Shown here: positions 18,527 through 27,302 of the stretch, piece after piece
Position numbering within the stretch: position 1 is the stretch's first letter
Layout: every line of letters begins with the position of its first letter
Origin: Helicobacter bilis
GTDB lineage: Bacteria; Campylobacterota; Campylobacteria; Campylobacterales; Helicobacteraceae
Length of the DNA stretch: 64,000 bases
Direction of reading: 5' to 3'
NCBI RefSeq assembly: GCF_001999985.1
Contig: NZ_CP019645.1
Location: forward strand, 186,001-250,000
Notes under the pieces: model-generated
Told to the model about the DNA's origin: nothing
Databases searched by the model: none
Seen by the model: the letters and a program-made list of their open reading frames with translations, nothing else
Translations under genes and position numbers: made by a program

Positions 18527-18601
18527 TGTGGGTTTTAAATCTACACTTTTAGGGCGAGTGTAAATAGGGTTAGATTCCAAATATACACACAAAGGGAAAA
18601 C

Positions 18602-19381
18602 ATGCTAGATAACACACAAGATAAAAAGCATATCTTAATAACAGGGGCAAGCTCTGGCTTTGGCTACTATCTAGCCCTAACTTATGCAAGAGAATGGGAT
18701 AATATCACACTCTATCTTATCGCAAGAAGAAAAGAAAAGCTAGAAAAACTCAAGCAAGAAATACTCTCAATGCAAAAAAATATTTGTGTTGAAATCCTTG
18801 CTGGAGATATTTGTGATAAAGAATTTATCACAAAAAGCACAAAAGATTTAGATATTGATATTTTAGTCAATAATGCTGGTCTTGCAAGGGGCATTGAAAG
18901 TGCGGAAAATACGAGTTATAGCGACTGGGAAGAAATGATTGCCACTAATATAAAAGCTCTAAGCCATATCACACATTGCATTTTGCCCAACATGGTGGCA
19001 AAGGGAAGTGGGCATATTATTAATGTGGGATCTATTGCTGGTAGTTATGCCTATCGTGGTGGAAATGTATATGGGGCTACAAAGGCATTTGTAAAGCAAT
19101 TTAGTCGTAACTTGCGTGCTGATTTGTATGATAAAAATATCCGCGTGAGTAATATTGAACCCGGATTATGTGAAGGAAGCGATTTTTCCATTGTGCGATT
19201 TCATGGCGATACAGAGAGGGCGGATAATGTCTATAAACACACAAAGCCACTCCATGCAAAAGACATCGCAGAAATAATCTTTTGGGTAAGCACTCAACCA
19301 CCACATGTAAATATTAACTCTATTGAGATTATGCCTACAACACAAGCAAGTGCTGGATTGAGTGTGCATTGTAGCAATTAG
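18602..19381 (+). CDS. Short-chain dehydrogenase/reductase (YdfG-like)
   Basis: The 259-residue cytoplasmic oxidoreductase has the classical SDR fold. The nucleotide-binding TGASSGFG lies near residue 14 and NNAG near residue 93. The catalytic Ser is in GSIAGSYAYRG and the Tyr and Lys in YGATK. ARRKEKL after the second strand suggests NADP(H) preference. YdfG relatives oxidise 3-hydroxy acids such as L-allo-threonine, but the substrate here is not shown. AAAGGGAAAAC precedes the ATG. It lies downstream of the outer membrane protein gene and is convergent with a glycosyltransferase. Confidence 0.88.
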   Translation: MLDNTQDKKHILITGASSGFGYYLALTYAREWDNITLYLIARRKEKLEKLKQEILSMQKNICVEILAGDICDKEFITKSTKDLDIDILVNNAGLARGIESAENTSYSDWEEMIATNIKALSHITHCILPNMVAKGSGHIINVGSIAGSYAYRGGNVYGATKAFVKQFSRNLRADLYDKNIRVSNIEPGLCEGSDFSIVRFHGDTERADNVYKHTKPLHAKDIAEIIFWVSTQPPHVNINSIEIMPTTQASAGLSVHCSN

Positions 19382-19507
19382 ATTCTAAAGACTTAATATA
19401 TAAGCGCATTTGTCTATGATTTTTACTGCATATTGCAGGGATCATTTGAATCTAGTGTCTAAAAACAAGTTAAACAATACAATAACAATTTTTTGCTTAC
19501 CACACAA

Positions 19508-20518
19508 TTACAAATACCCTTTCTTAGTAAGCTTTTTATGTAAGAATTTATAGCATGATAAAAAGAGTTTATATTTTAAACTTTTTGGCTTTTTAGTCTC
19601 TTTTAGCTGGGCTAATAATGGCTTATAGATTCCATGTAATTCATAGAGTTCATTCATTAAGGACATAAAGTTTTTATGCTCCATTGTAAAAGTAGTAATC
19701 AAATTTTCTTTTTGCAAAAGTCGCTCATAAAGCCTATATGAGAAAAACAATAACTCTATATACTTTTTATCAAAATAAAAATACATATCTTTATGAAACA
19801 TGCAGCCTATAATCATTTGCTTATTTGTATCTAGAGACTGCCAAATGCCCTCGCTATGGATTCTATATACACTATCTATTCCGGGTTTATACATAGCTTT
19901 GCCTTTATGCATGTGAATGAGATTGCGAAATGAATCGCCTCGAAATGACACTTCATTACTTGCATATTGCAAATGTTGCAGTTGCTTTGGAAGTCCGTCT
20001 TTAAAGATCACATTTCTAAAAATACAGCTTGAAGTATGTCCAAAAATCGCCCTATCATTTAAATAATCATCAAAGGTTGAGACTTTGTCTTCTTTCGCCC
20101 CGATATATTCTTTTGTCGTGCCATCACTATATAACATGCGTGTATTTTGAGAATACGCTGTGAAGTCCTTATTCTCTTCTAAAAAATCAAGTGCTTTTTG
20201 TATCTTTTCTTCATCTATCCAGTAGTCATCTGGGTCAAGCACGCAAAAATACTCAGTCTTTGTTATTTCATAAGCCCTCACTATATTTTTAAAAAGCTTT
20301 TGATTTTGACTAGATTCTAAAATCTGTATTGCATTTGGATATTTAAGATTATATTCTCTCACAATATCAAGTGTGCCATCGCTCGAGGCATCATCAGCAA
20401 TAATGACTTGATAGCTATATGTAGTCTTTTGCATGAATATCGAATCTAGGGTTTGGGCGATATAATCTTTCTTATTAAAAGTTGGTAGAATGATGGTAAG
20501 CATTGCTTGGTCTTGCAT
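19508..20518 (-). CDS. Family 2 glycosyltransferase, probably envelope polysaccharide
   Basis: The 336-residue enzyme has a GT-A domain in its first 220 residues. It opens with LTIILPTFNKKDYI and has DDASSDGT and the metal-binding VLDPDDYW. It lacks membrane segments and ends in a basic region, fitting a peripheral inner-membrane transferase for LPS or O-chain sugars. Donor and acceptor cannot be predicted. The ATG at 20518 follows TTAGGAAAT; an internal ATG five codons later is also possible. It stands alone between an SDR gene and a divergent unknown gene. Confidence 0.82.
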   Translation of the reverse strand: MQDQAMLTIILPTFNKKDYIAQTLDSIFMQKTTYSYQVIIADDASSDGTLDIVREYNLKYPNAIQILESSQNQKLFKNIVRAYEITKTEYFCVLDPDDYWIDEEKIQKALDFLEENKDFTAYSQNTRMLYSDGTTKEYIGAKEDKVSTFDDYLNDRAIFGHTSSCIFRNVIFKDGLPKQLQHLQYASNEVSFRGDSFRNLIHMHKGKAMYKPGIDSVYRIHSEGIWQSLDTNKQMIIGCMFHKDMYFYFDKKYIELLFFSYRLYERLLQKENLITTFTMEHKNFMSLMNELYELHGIYKPLLAQLKETKKPKSLKYKLFLSCYKFLHKKLTKKGYL

Positions 20519-20636
20519 GGCATATTTCCTAAGTAGTAATGTATGAAAAGATGATTCTACATTTTTTTAGCAAATTTTTCTATATTCACATAGAATCTAG
20601 TCTAGAAACTCACATAACAAAATATCCTTAATATGC

Positions 20637-20642
20637 TATACT
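20637..20642 (+). promoter_or_regulatory. Likely -10 box (TATACT) upstream of the hypE-linked gene
   Basis: TATACT lies 38 bases before the ATG at 20680 in a short AT-rich gap. It is the only -10-like box in a suitable position. Confidence 0.4.
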
Positions 20643-20679
20643 TTTACATAGAGATTACAAGGCAAATAAAAGGAAAAAT

Positions 20680-21654
20680 ATGCACGATAGCATTGCATTA
20701 AAGGAATACTTGCGGACACATGGTGTTGATAATGTGGTGGATTTAGGACTTGAAGAGTTGCAAACAGAGTATGAACGCATTGTGCGTGAGGGCATCTCAT
20801 ATTATCATAATCTTTTGCAGGAAGAAAACTCTGAAATAGAATTTTTAGAGGCAAAGAAAAGAGATGTTATCGATGTCTTAAAACAAGCTCAAACAACAGA
20901 TGATATATATGATATTTTATATGAATTTTTACATACCTATATGCCAACGGATTTAATCGCTTTTATGGCGGAGATTAAAATGCCTGTGCCTTATACTCGT
21001 TTGCAAAAGATTATAGCAATCGTGCATGCAAGAGTGCAAGATGAGGTGCTAGATAAGATTAAAAGCGATTTAGAATCCTTGCCACCACAAGAGAGAGAAA
21101 CACTCATAGCACATTATGAAAGTATGCGTAATGATGTGCTATGGTTAGAGAAACTGCACAATCGCTATAAAAGCTCTGGGACGCTAGAGTATTTACGCTC
21201 AACAGCTGAAACAAAGCTTAATATCATGCAAACTTTTCTAAGCAGAGATTTAGAATCTGAATATAAACCTTTCTATGACAATAGCAAAGAGAAACGCACT
21301 CTTATTGCTAAGATTCTAGAAATTAGTGGTATTTACACAAAAAATGAATTATTTGATATGAAAATCGCAGATTTACAAGCCACTTATGATGAGATTATGC
21401 AGCAAGTCTTACAGAAAGAAAGAGAGCAAAAACTCATGCGAAGATACATTGAGCTATTTGAAGATTCAGCGGGTATCACCGAAGATGAGTTTAAGGGGCA
21501 TTGTAAAGATATGCAAGATAGCTTACCTGATGATATTATAGGTGAAATCATTAGCCATTTTACAACGCGTAATCACTTCATTGCTAATAAAATCAATAAT
21601 GTGTTGTCTGGGAAAAGTATGAATAAAGCCCCATCGGCAATGGAAAACGAATAA
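20680..21654 (+). CDS. Conserved hypothetical helical protein upstream of hypE
   Basis: I do not recognise this 324-residue soluble protein. It is almost wholly helical and rich in charged residues, with no signal peptide or membrane segment. Two regions near 15-75 and 210-270 look alike: each begins with a KEYLRTHG or AKILEISG helix, then LGLEELQTEYERI or MKIADLQATYDEI. This suggests an internal duplication of a small helical unit. A strong AAAAGGAAAAA precedes the ATG. It ends 18 bases before hypE, so a role linked to hydrogenase maturation is possible but unproven. Confidence 0.65.
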   Translation: MHDSIALKEYLRTHGVDNVVDLGLEELQTEYERIVREGISYYHNLLQEENSEIEFLEAKKRDVIDVLKQAQTTDDIYDILYEFLHTYMPTDLIAFMAEIKMPVPYTRLQKIIAIVHARVQDEVLDKIKSDLESLPPQERETLIAHYESMRNDVLWLEKLHNRYKSSGTLEYLRSTAETKLNIMQTFLSRDLESEYKPFYDNSKEKRTLIAKILEISGIYTKNELFDMKIADLQATYDEIMQQVLQKEREQKLMRRYIELFEDSAGITEDEFKGHCKDMQDSLPDDIIGEIISHFTTRNHFIANKINNVLSGKSMNKAPSAMENE

Positions 21655-21672
21655 CTACTAAAAAGGAAAATT

Positions 21673-22758
21673 ATGGATATTGTAACATTAGCACATGGTA
21701 GCGGCGGCATAAATGCAGCCGAGTTTGTGCAAAAGGTTTTTATGCCCTATTTCAAAGACCTTATGCCCTATGCAAATGAAGATTGTGGAATCTTTTCTAG
21801 TATAAAAGATATGAAATATGTAACAAGCACAGATTCCTATACTATAAATCCCATATTTTTTGCAGGTGGAAATATCGGTAAGCTTTGTGTATGTGGTAGC
21901 AGTAATGATGTGGCTATGATGGGTGGAAAACCATTATATTTAAACATAGGCTTTATTATTGAAGAGGGTTTTAAGATAGATTTATTAAAACAAATTGCAG
22001 AATCTATTGCCCTTGAATGCAAGAGTCTTAACACAAAGATTCTATCCGCAGATACTAAAGTATTGCCAAAGGTTACAGATAGCACAGAAGCAAAAGATAA
22101 ACTCATATTTATTAATACAACTTGCATTGGCAGTGTTGAAAAAGATTGCATAAGTGCGAAGAATCTAAGCGAGAACGACTCAATTATCCTAAGCGGTAAG
22201 ATAGGAAGTCATGGTGCAAGAATCTTTTTAGAGCAGAACAATATCGCAATTACAAGCAATATACAAAGCGATTGTGCTAGTCTTTATCCTATGTTAGAAT
22301 CACTCTTGCAAAGCAATATCCCTATACATGCTATGCGTGATGCTACGCGTGGTGGGCTATCAAGCGTTTTAAATGAATGGGCTATAAGCTCACATGCTTG
22401 TATTGATATTTATGAAGAGAAAATACAGATAGATTCTGAAGTGCATGGTGTATGTGAAATGCTAGGGCTAGAGCCTTATGATCTAGCAAATGAAGGTGTA
22501 TGTGTGATCGCCATGCCTAAGCAATATGCAGAAGAAGTGTTATCTCTATTAAGAGGGCATACACTAGGCGTGAATGCCACAATCATTGGCGAAGTAAGCA
22601 AGGTATTTAACCCGATATTTAACTTGCAAGATTCTAAAGATAATAAAGCACAAATAAGCAAAACCACCTATTACCAAAAAGTTGTGTTACATACAAAATA
22701 TGGCAGTAAAAGATTTTTAGAATATCCACAAGGTGAGCTACTTCCAAGAATCTGCTAG
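21673..22758 (+). CDS. hypE: Hydrogenase maturation protein HypE
   Basis: HypE dehydrates the carbamoyl group on its C-terminal cysteine to a thiocyanate that supplies the cyanide ligands of the [NiFe] hydrogenase iron. The 361-residue protein has the AIRS-like ATP-binding fold with AHGSGG at the N-terminus, CGSSNDVAMMGG, and RDATRGGLSSVLNEWA. The hallmark C-terminus PRIC is present, so the acceptor cysteine is intact. AAAAAGGAAAATT precedes the ATG. hypA lies elsewhere in the window at 36.6 kb, so the hyp genes are split. Confidence 0.95.
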   Translation: MDIVTLAHGSGGINAAEFVQKVFMPYFKDLMPYANEDCGIFSSIKDMKYVTSTDSYTINPIFFAGGNIGKLCVCGSSNDVAMMGGKPLYLNIGFIIEEGFKIDLLKQIAESIALECKSLNTKILSADTKVLPKVTDSTEAKDKLIFINTTCIGSVEKDCISAKNLSENDSIILSGKIGSHGARIFLEQNNIAITSNIQSDCASLYPMLESLLQSNIPIHAMRDATRGGLSSVLNEWAISSHACIDIYEEKIQIDSEVHGVCEMLGLEPYDLANEGVCVIAMPKQYAEEVLSLLRGHTLGVNATIIGEVSKVFNPIFNLQDSKDNKAQISKTTYYQKVVLHTKYGSKRFLEYPQGELLPRIC

Positions 22759-22860
22759 AGAGATTGTTAGAAATCTATTAGCAAAACTTTGAAGTCATTG
22801 TGATATATGATTCTATTGTTGCATAGCAAAGATTACATACAAACCAAAAAATCTAAAAAA

Positions 22861-24939
22861 TCACACCTTAACCCTTTTATAACAATCAAGCATAAATGCT
22901 ATAAAACCAATGATTGCTAAAAGTCCTAAAGGCAATACCGGTGACATATATCGAGAATCATCAAGAGGGGTAAAAAGCACGATAAATAATGCACTAAAAA
23001 ATCCTGCAAAGCCCACACCAAAGCTAAACATAAGTAAGCTATTGCGTAAATCTCTCTTAACTAGCCATAATATAAGAGAGAGTATCATCACCCCAAAGCT
23101 TAAAGCCACACCCCAGAAATGATTTAACAGCAAACGATGTTCATATAAAAAGTCATAAATCTTTTCTTGTGTGGGTGTGAATACAATGCTTCGTTCAGAT
23201 TCTCTAAATTTACTTGCAAAATATATAAACTGAGGATTTGTTGTTTTTTCTTGCAACACTTTACTATCAAACATATACACTTCTTTTTTAAACCACATGG
23301 CTTTTAAGAATCTTAGCTCATGTTGTGCGAAGTATATAGGATGTTTAAATATTGCTTTAAGCCATTGCGTATAAAGTCCATCGAATTGTTTAGATGGAAA
23401 AGGTCGTTTATCGTGATAACCCCAACCTACATTAAAAGGGTCTGCATCAAGTAGTCGCTCTTTATATAATTCCTTAACATCACTCCAAGTTTTATGTGGA
23501 TAATACCACTCATCTTTAAAACAACTGCTATCATCGGCAGGCACACAAGCCCCAGCGATTTGGTGTAAAAACACATGATTGGCAGGTAATGCAGGGCGAG
23601 GAAAGATAAGATTTCGTGGCACAATGATGACCACGCAAAGACAGAGTATCGCACAGGCTATGACACCATTTATATATTTTTTTACAAATTCTTTAGTATT
23701 TATACCACGATTGCAAAGCCACATATACACAAGCACAAAACTCACAGGAAATACGCTAAAAATCGCATTATGCCGCCATAAAATTGCACAGAAGAATACT
23801 ATGCCAATAAGCCACCACATTATCTTAGTTTTTCTTGCAGACAAAGGCACAAGCAGCATAAAAAGCACCATAGCATAACCACAAAATAAAAGCATAGGCA
23901 AAGAAAAGCTAGTTAGCTGAAGAAAGTTTTGAAAATAGATATTGCCTATAAACACAGGAAATATTAAAAAAATCGCAAAAAGACTTCTAAAGCGGATATA
24001 AAAGCCCCATACCAAAAACAAAAGTCCAGTATAAAAAGGCACGAGATTGAAAAGAAACATATAATATAAATGCTTTCCAAAAAGAAAATATAAGATTCCT
24101 AAAACATAAGAGGGCAATACTGGAGCAAGATTCCTTGTATTTAGATTAACACTAATATAATTATCGCTTATAAGGTGATAACCCGGAAATCCAAGCCAAA
24201 ACTGAAATATAAACAAGGCAATGATAATACATGCACTTAATGCTAAAAAGAGTTTATCCCTCAAAGATAACGCAGAATTTAAGGCATATTGTTCTATATG
24301 TTGTTTTGGATATGTTGTATTAAATCTAGCTAAATATAGTCTGAGAGGCACATATAAAAACCACATCATCACACAAAGCCCAAACAAGAAAATAAGCCTA
24401 CCCGCATAATCTTGCAAAAGCAATGTTGAAAATTCTGTGCTATAACTCGCGATACCTATATTTTGCCCTACTTGTAATTGATAGGGGGCTACTATCTCAA
24501 GATTGCCATTATCTTTTGCTGCTTGATAGATTGAAGCTACATTACCAAGCTTTTCTATATCTTTACTCCATTCTATATAGGCAATGTGAATATCCCCATA
24601 GAATCTTTGTGCTTTAAATACTTCATTTTTAAAGACTAAATTAATGCGATAAGTATGCAATGTGTTAGTATCCATGCATTGCTTTTTACAAATCTCAAAA
24701 AATCCATTTTTTTGAAAATTTATCGGTGTTGCCTCACTGCATGTTGCCTTGCATTCCCCTTTTGTGCGAGTAATCTCACTATCCACAATCATATCCGCAT
24801 AATCTATCCTATCCTTACTCATAAAACGCAAAGCTAGAAAGATAATCACCACAAGCATAAGCAGAATAAACCACACGCTAAGGGCGATTTTACTCCCCTT
24901 GCTTAATCGCACAGATTTTAGAATTTCAATCATTGACAC
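22861..24939 (-). CDS. Polytopic membrane protein of a Gtr-like glycosylation cassette
   Basis: The 692-residue protein has an N-terminal membrane anchor near residues 20-37, a periplasmic domain with several cysteines (about 45-165), then 10-11 further membrane helices with long loops and a C-terminal soluble segment between the last helices. The layout resembles polytopic transferases that take a sugar from a polyprenyl carrier outside the inner membrane. Its start overlaps the end of the gtrA-like gene by 10 bases, and that gene overlaps a GtrB-like transferase gene. In Gtr systems a third, serotype-specific membrane protein completes the trio, so I infer that role. No motif proves the reaction. 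Confidence 0.6.
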   Translation of the reverse strand: MSMIEILKSVRLSKGSKIALSVWFILLMLVVIIFLALRFMSKDRIDYADMIVDSEITRTKGECKATCSEATPINFQKNGFFEICKKQCMDTNTLHTYRINLVFKNEVFKAQRFYGDIHIAYIEWSKDIEKLGNVASIYQAAKDNGNLEIVAPYQLQVGQNIGIASYSTEFSTLLLQDYAGRLIFLFGLCVMMWFLYVPLRLYLARFNTTYPKQHIEQYALNSALSLRDKLFLALSACIIIALFIFQFWLGFPGYHLISDNYISVNLNTRNLAPVLPSYVLGILYFLFGKHLYYMFLFNLVPFYTGLLFLVWGFYIRFRSLFAIFLIFPVFIGNIYFQNFLQLTSFSLPMLLFCGYAMVLFMLLVPLSARKTKIMWWLIGIVFFCAILWRHNAIFSVFPVSFVLVYMWLCNRGINTKEFVKKYINGVIACAILCLCVVIIVPRNLIFPRPALPANHVFLHQIAGACVPADDSSCFKDEWYYPHKTWSDVKELYKERLLDADPFNVGWGYHDKRPFPSKQFDGLYTQWLKAIFKHPIYFAQHELRFLKAMWFKKEVYMFDSKVLQEKTTNPQFIYFASKFRESERSIVFTPTQEKIYDFLYEHRLLLNHFWGVALSFGVMILSLILWLVKRDLRNSLLMFSFGVGFAGFFSALFIVLFTPLDDSRYMSPVLPLGLLAIIGFIAFMLDCYKRVKV

Positions 24940-25760
24940 TCCTTTTTGATAAATTTAGAATCTACACCTTTATGGGCGGATGCAGGGCTTTTTGTGTAAA
25001 AATAGAATTTAGGTTCTTTTCTATAAATGACAAGCTTTCTCGCATAAAAGCCATAAAATGCCACAAGCAAAGAAGCTAGAATCTTTGCCACAATCGCTTC
25101 AAATCCCAAAAACTCCACGCATAGCCATAGAATTAGCGTATTTAGCCCTATGCCTATGGTGTTGATAAGATAGGTTAGCCCCACTTCTAAGCCTCTATGC
25201 AAATGCGTCCCACCAAACACAAACCGCCGATATAGCCACACACCAATCCCACTAGCTAGCACAAACATAATAAGCGAAGCAAGAATATAATGCACCCCAA
25301 AAATTTTATATAGGATATAGAATCCTAAAAGCTCTAAAAGAGTAATACCCCCACCGATACAGAAAAATAGTATGAGTTGTTTTAAGCTTTTATGTGTTTT
25401 GGAATCTGGATTCTGTAAAAATTCGCCCTTGTCTATACAATTTGAACGATTGAGCGAATTAGAGGGATAGTCATTATCGTTTGGATAACTCCTACCCTCT
25501 AATTCGCTCAAAGCCTCCAAAGCCACAGAGCAATTGCTAGAATTTGTGGTTTTGTTTGCGTGGTTTGTTGGTGTAGATTCTAGAATCTTGTCGTTTTGAG
25601 CCATAGGCGAAAAATCTTGTTTAGATTCTACATTAGATACTTCGCTTTGCTTAGTATGATAATATGTTTCACTTCGCTTAACACAACAAGCCTTCTTAGA
25701 ATCCACACTAGATTCCATATCATTAGAATCTTTTCTATAAGATACAATATCACTCGCCAT
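24930..25760 (-). CDS. GtrA-like flippase with a repeat-derived N-terminal extension
   Basis: Residues of about 122-255 form a GtrA domain with four membrane helices (LILFFCIGGGITLLELLG and on), the type thought to flip bactoprenol-linked sugars. The first 120 residues are unlike any GtrA: they are hydrophilic and encoded by two dispersed repeats. Residues near 24-57 come from the TGTCAT palindromic family. Residues near 58-117 (NHANKTTNSS...DKGEFLQN) come from a 179-bp element also present inside the cvfB-like gene at 93% identity. The gene overlaps both neighbours by about ten bases, so the three are translationally coupled. Confidence 0.8.
   Translation of the reverse strand: MASDIVSYRKDSNDMESSVDSKKACCVKRSETYYHTKQSEVSNVESKQDFSPMAQNDKILESTPTNHANKTTNSSNCSVALEALSELEGRSYPNDNDYPSNSLNRSNCIDKGEFLQNPDSKTHKSLKQLILFFCIGGGITLLELLGFYILYKIFGVHYILASLIMFVLASGIGVWLYRRFVFGGTHLHRGLEVGLTYLINTIGIGLNTLILWLCVEFLGFEAIVAKILASLLVAFYGFYARKLVIYRKEPKFYFYTKSPASAHKGVDSKFIKKECQ
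25409..25587 (-). repeat. 179-bp in-frame palindromic element, copy 1 (in the gtrA-like gene)
   Basis: This aligns without gaps to 53936-54114 on the plus strand. I count 12 differences in 179 bases. Both copies are read in the same frame. The centre can fold: TTGAGCGAATTAGAGGG pairs with CCCTCTAATTCGCTCAA around a loop containing AGGAGTTATC. Confidence 0.85.
25588..25690 (-). repeat. TGTCAT-family palindromic repeat in the gtrA-like gene
   Basis: On the coding strand it runs from TTGTGTTAAGCGAAG through GAAACAT and GATTTTTCGCC to GGCTCAAAACGACAA. It encodes KRSET...SKQDFSPMAQNDK. The arms are the same as in the copy at 53798-53878, with an extra internal segment. Confidence 0.7.
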
Positions 25761-27024
25761 ATATGCCCTTATAGCTTTCCCTTTTGCTTTGCAAATAGGC
25801 TAAATAGCGAGATTCTTTAATGCTTTTTGTAACAAGATGGGCTAAAAGCCCTGCGATAAAAAGCACCACAGCAATCACCATAAGCCCAACACACACAAAA
25901 AGTGTAGGAAATCTCGCCACTTTAGAAGTCTCTAAAAACTCCACAAAGACAGGCACACCAAAGAATAGAGACAGCAAAAAACATATAGCACTTAGCACAC
26001 CAAAAACAAGCAAAGGACGCTCACTAAACAAGAGATTTAGAATCATAAGCGATATTTTAAAGCCATCTTTGAAGGTTGAAAGTTTAGAGAAGCTGCCTTC
26101 TGGGCGGGATTTATAAGGGGCTTTTATCTCATCGGTGCGAAGCCTTTGCTCTAGGGCATAAATGGTGAGTTCAGTCTCTATCTCAAAGCCATTGCTATGG
26201 GCTGGGAAGCTCTTCACAAAAGGGCGAGAAAAGATTCTATAACCACTCAGCATATCGTTAATTTTTGTGCCAAAAAGCATTTGTGTGCTTTTTGAAAACA
26301 GCTTATTGCCAAAGCTATGCCCCTTGCGATATGTGCTAGAGTCTGCCTCTCTTGCGATATTTAGCATATCAAGTTTGTGAGTGCTAAAATACGCTAGTGC
26401 CTGTGGTAAGATAGAAGCATCGTGTTCAGTATCTGCATCAATCATTATGTAGAAATCTGCTTCAATCAAGGCAAATGCCTCTCGCATAACCGCCCCCTTG
26501 CCTTGCGTGCTAACACTATGGAGTGTGAGAGATTTTGTGGGGGTTTTAGAGTCTAGCGGTTTAGAATCTGTGCTTTGAGATTCTAAATTGCTCGCTCTTA
26601 GTGCGTTAATTTCTGTGATTTTAGCTTTAACAATATTTCTTGAATTATCACTTGAATTATTATCAAACACATAAATATGTGCGTTTGGCAGGACAGCAAA
26701 GACTTCATCAATAACTTGAGCGATAGTCTTTTCCTCATTGTAGCAGGGGATAATTACAGCGATTTTTTTAGGTGGTTGTAAAGATAGTGTGGTATCAGAT
26801 TCCATACCTTGAAGTTTAAGCTGTGTGTTTGTGCGAATAGTGCCAGATTCTACAAAATTATCGTGCTTAAGGACAAAACCTGTTTGCTGATTATAGATCT
26901 CACTAGATTCACCCCCCCCCCCCCGTTTATTATTTATTCGCATGGTGTTTGCAGCTTCTGCATTTAGATTGTGTTGTGAGTTTTTATTTGTATGACTAGA
27001 GCAAGTAGAAATATTGTTTTGCAT
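25750..27024 (-). CDS. GtrB-like polyprenyl-phosphate glycosyltransferase with a poly-G tract near its start
   Basis: The catalytic GT2 domain begins near residue 85 with AVIIPCYNEEKTI and has DNNSSDNS and IMIDADTEHD. Two membrane helices follow near the C-terminus (about 340-400), the layout of GtrB and dolichyl-phosphate mannose synthases that load a sugar onto a lipid carrier. The first 80 residues are low-complexity and contain a G13 tract (codons for Gly around residue 35). At 13 the frame from the ATG at 27024 is open, so this copy is ON; an internal ATG just before the catalytic domain could give a shorter product. The gene is followed with overlap by gtrA-like and polytopic genes. Confidence 0.82.
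   Translation of the reverse strand: MQNNISTCSSHTNKNSQHNLNAEAANTMRINNKRGGGGESSEIYNQQTGFVLKHDNFVESGTIRTNTQLKLQGMESDTTLSLQPPKKIAVIIPCYNEEKTIAQVIDEVFAVLPNAHIYVFDNNSSDNSRNIVKAKITEINALRASNLESQSTDSKPLDSKTPTKSLTLHSVSTQGKGAVMREAFALIEADFYIMIDADTEHDASILPQALAYFSTHKLDMLNIAREADSSTYRKGHSFGNKLFSKSTQMLFGTKINDMLSGYRIFSRPFVKSFPAHSNGFEIETELTIYALEQRLRTDEIKAPYKSRPEGSFSKLSTFKDGFKISLMILNLLFSERPLLVFGVLSAICFLLSLFFGVPVFVEFLETSKVARFPTLFVCVGLMVIAVVLFIAGLLAHLVTKSIKESRYLAYLQSKRESYKGIYGE
26912..26924. repeat. Homopolymer C13 (G13 on the coding strand) in the gtrB-like gene
   Basis: The tract lies 100-112 bases inside the gene, ahead of the catalytic domain. Any change not a multiple of three would put the first start out of frame with the enzyme. 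Confidence 0.88.
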
Positions 27025-27302
27025 ATTATGAACACCTTAAAATTTTAGATTATGTTAAAAGCAAGATGTATGCCAGAAAAACTTTGTAATTATAGCATTT
27101 AAAGTTGCAAATATATTTTTGGCTACCAGAATCTATCATAAGACAATCAGTAATGAAAGCAATATGCCATTAAAATCACAAATTCAAATATATGAGATTT
27201 GCCAATACAGAATCTACGCATTAAAAACCATAAAAAAGTAAAAAAACTATAAAAGTTTGCTAGAATAAAAACTTATTGCAAAAATTACGCATAAGGAACT
27301 GA

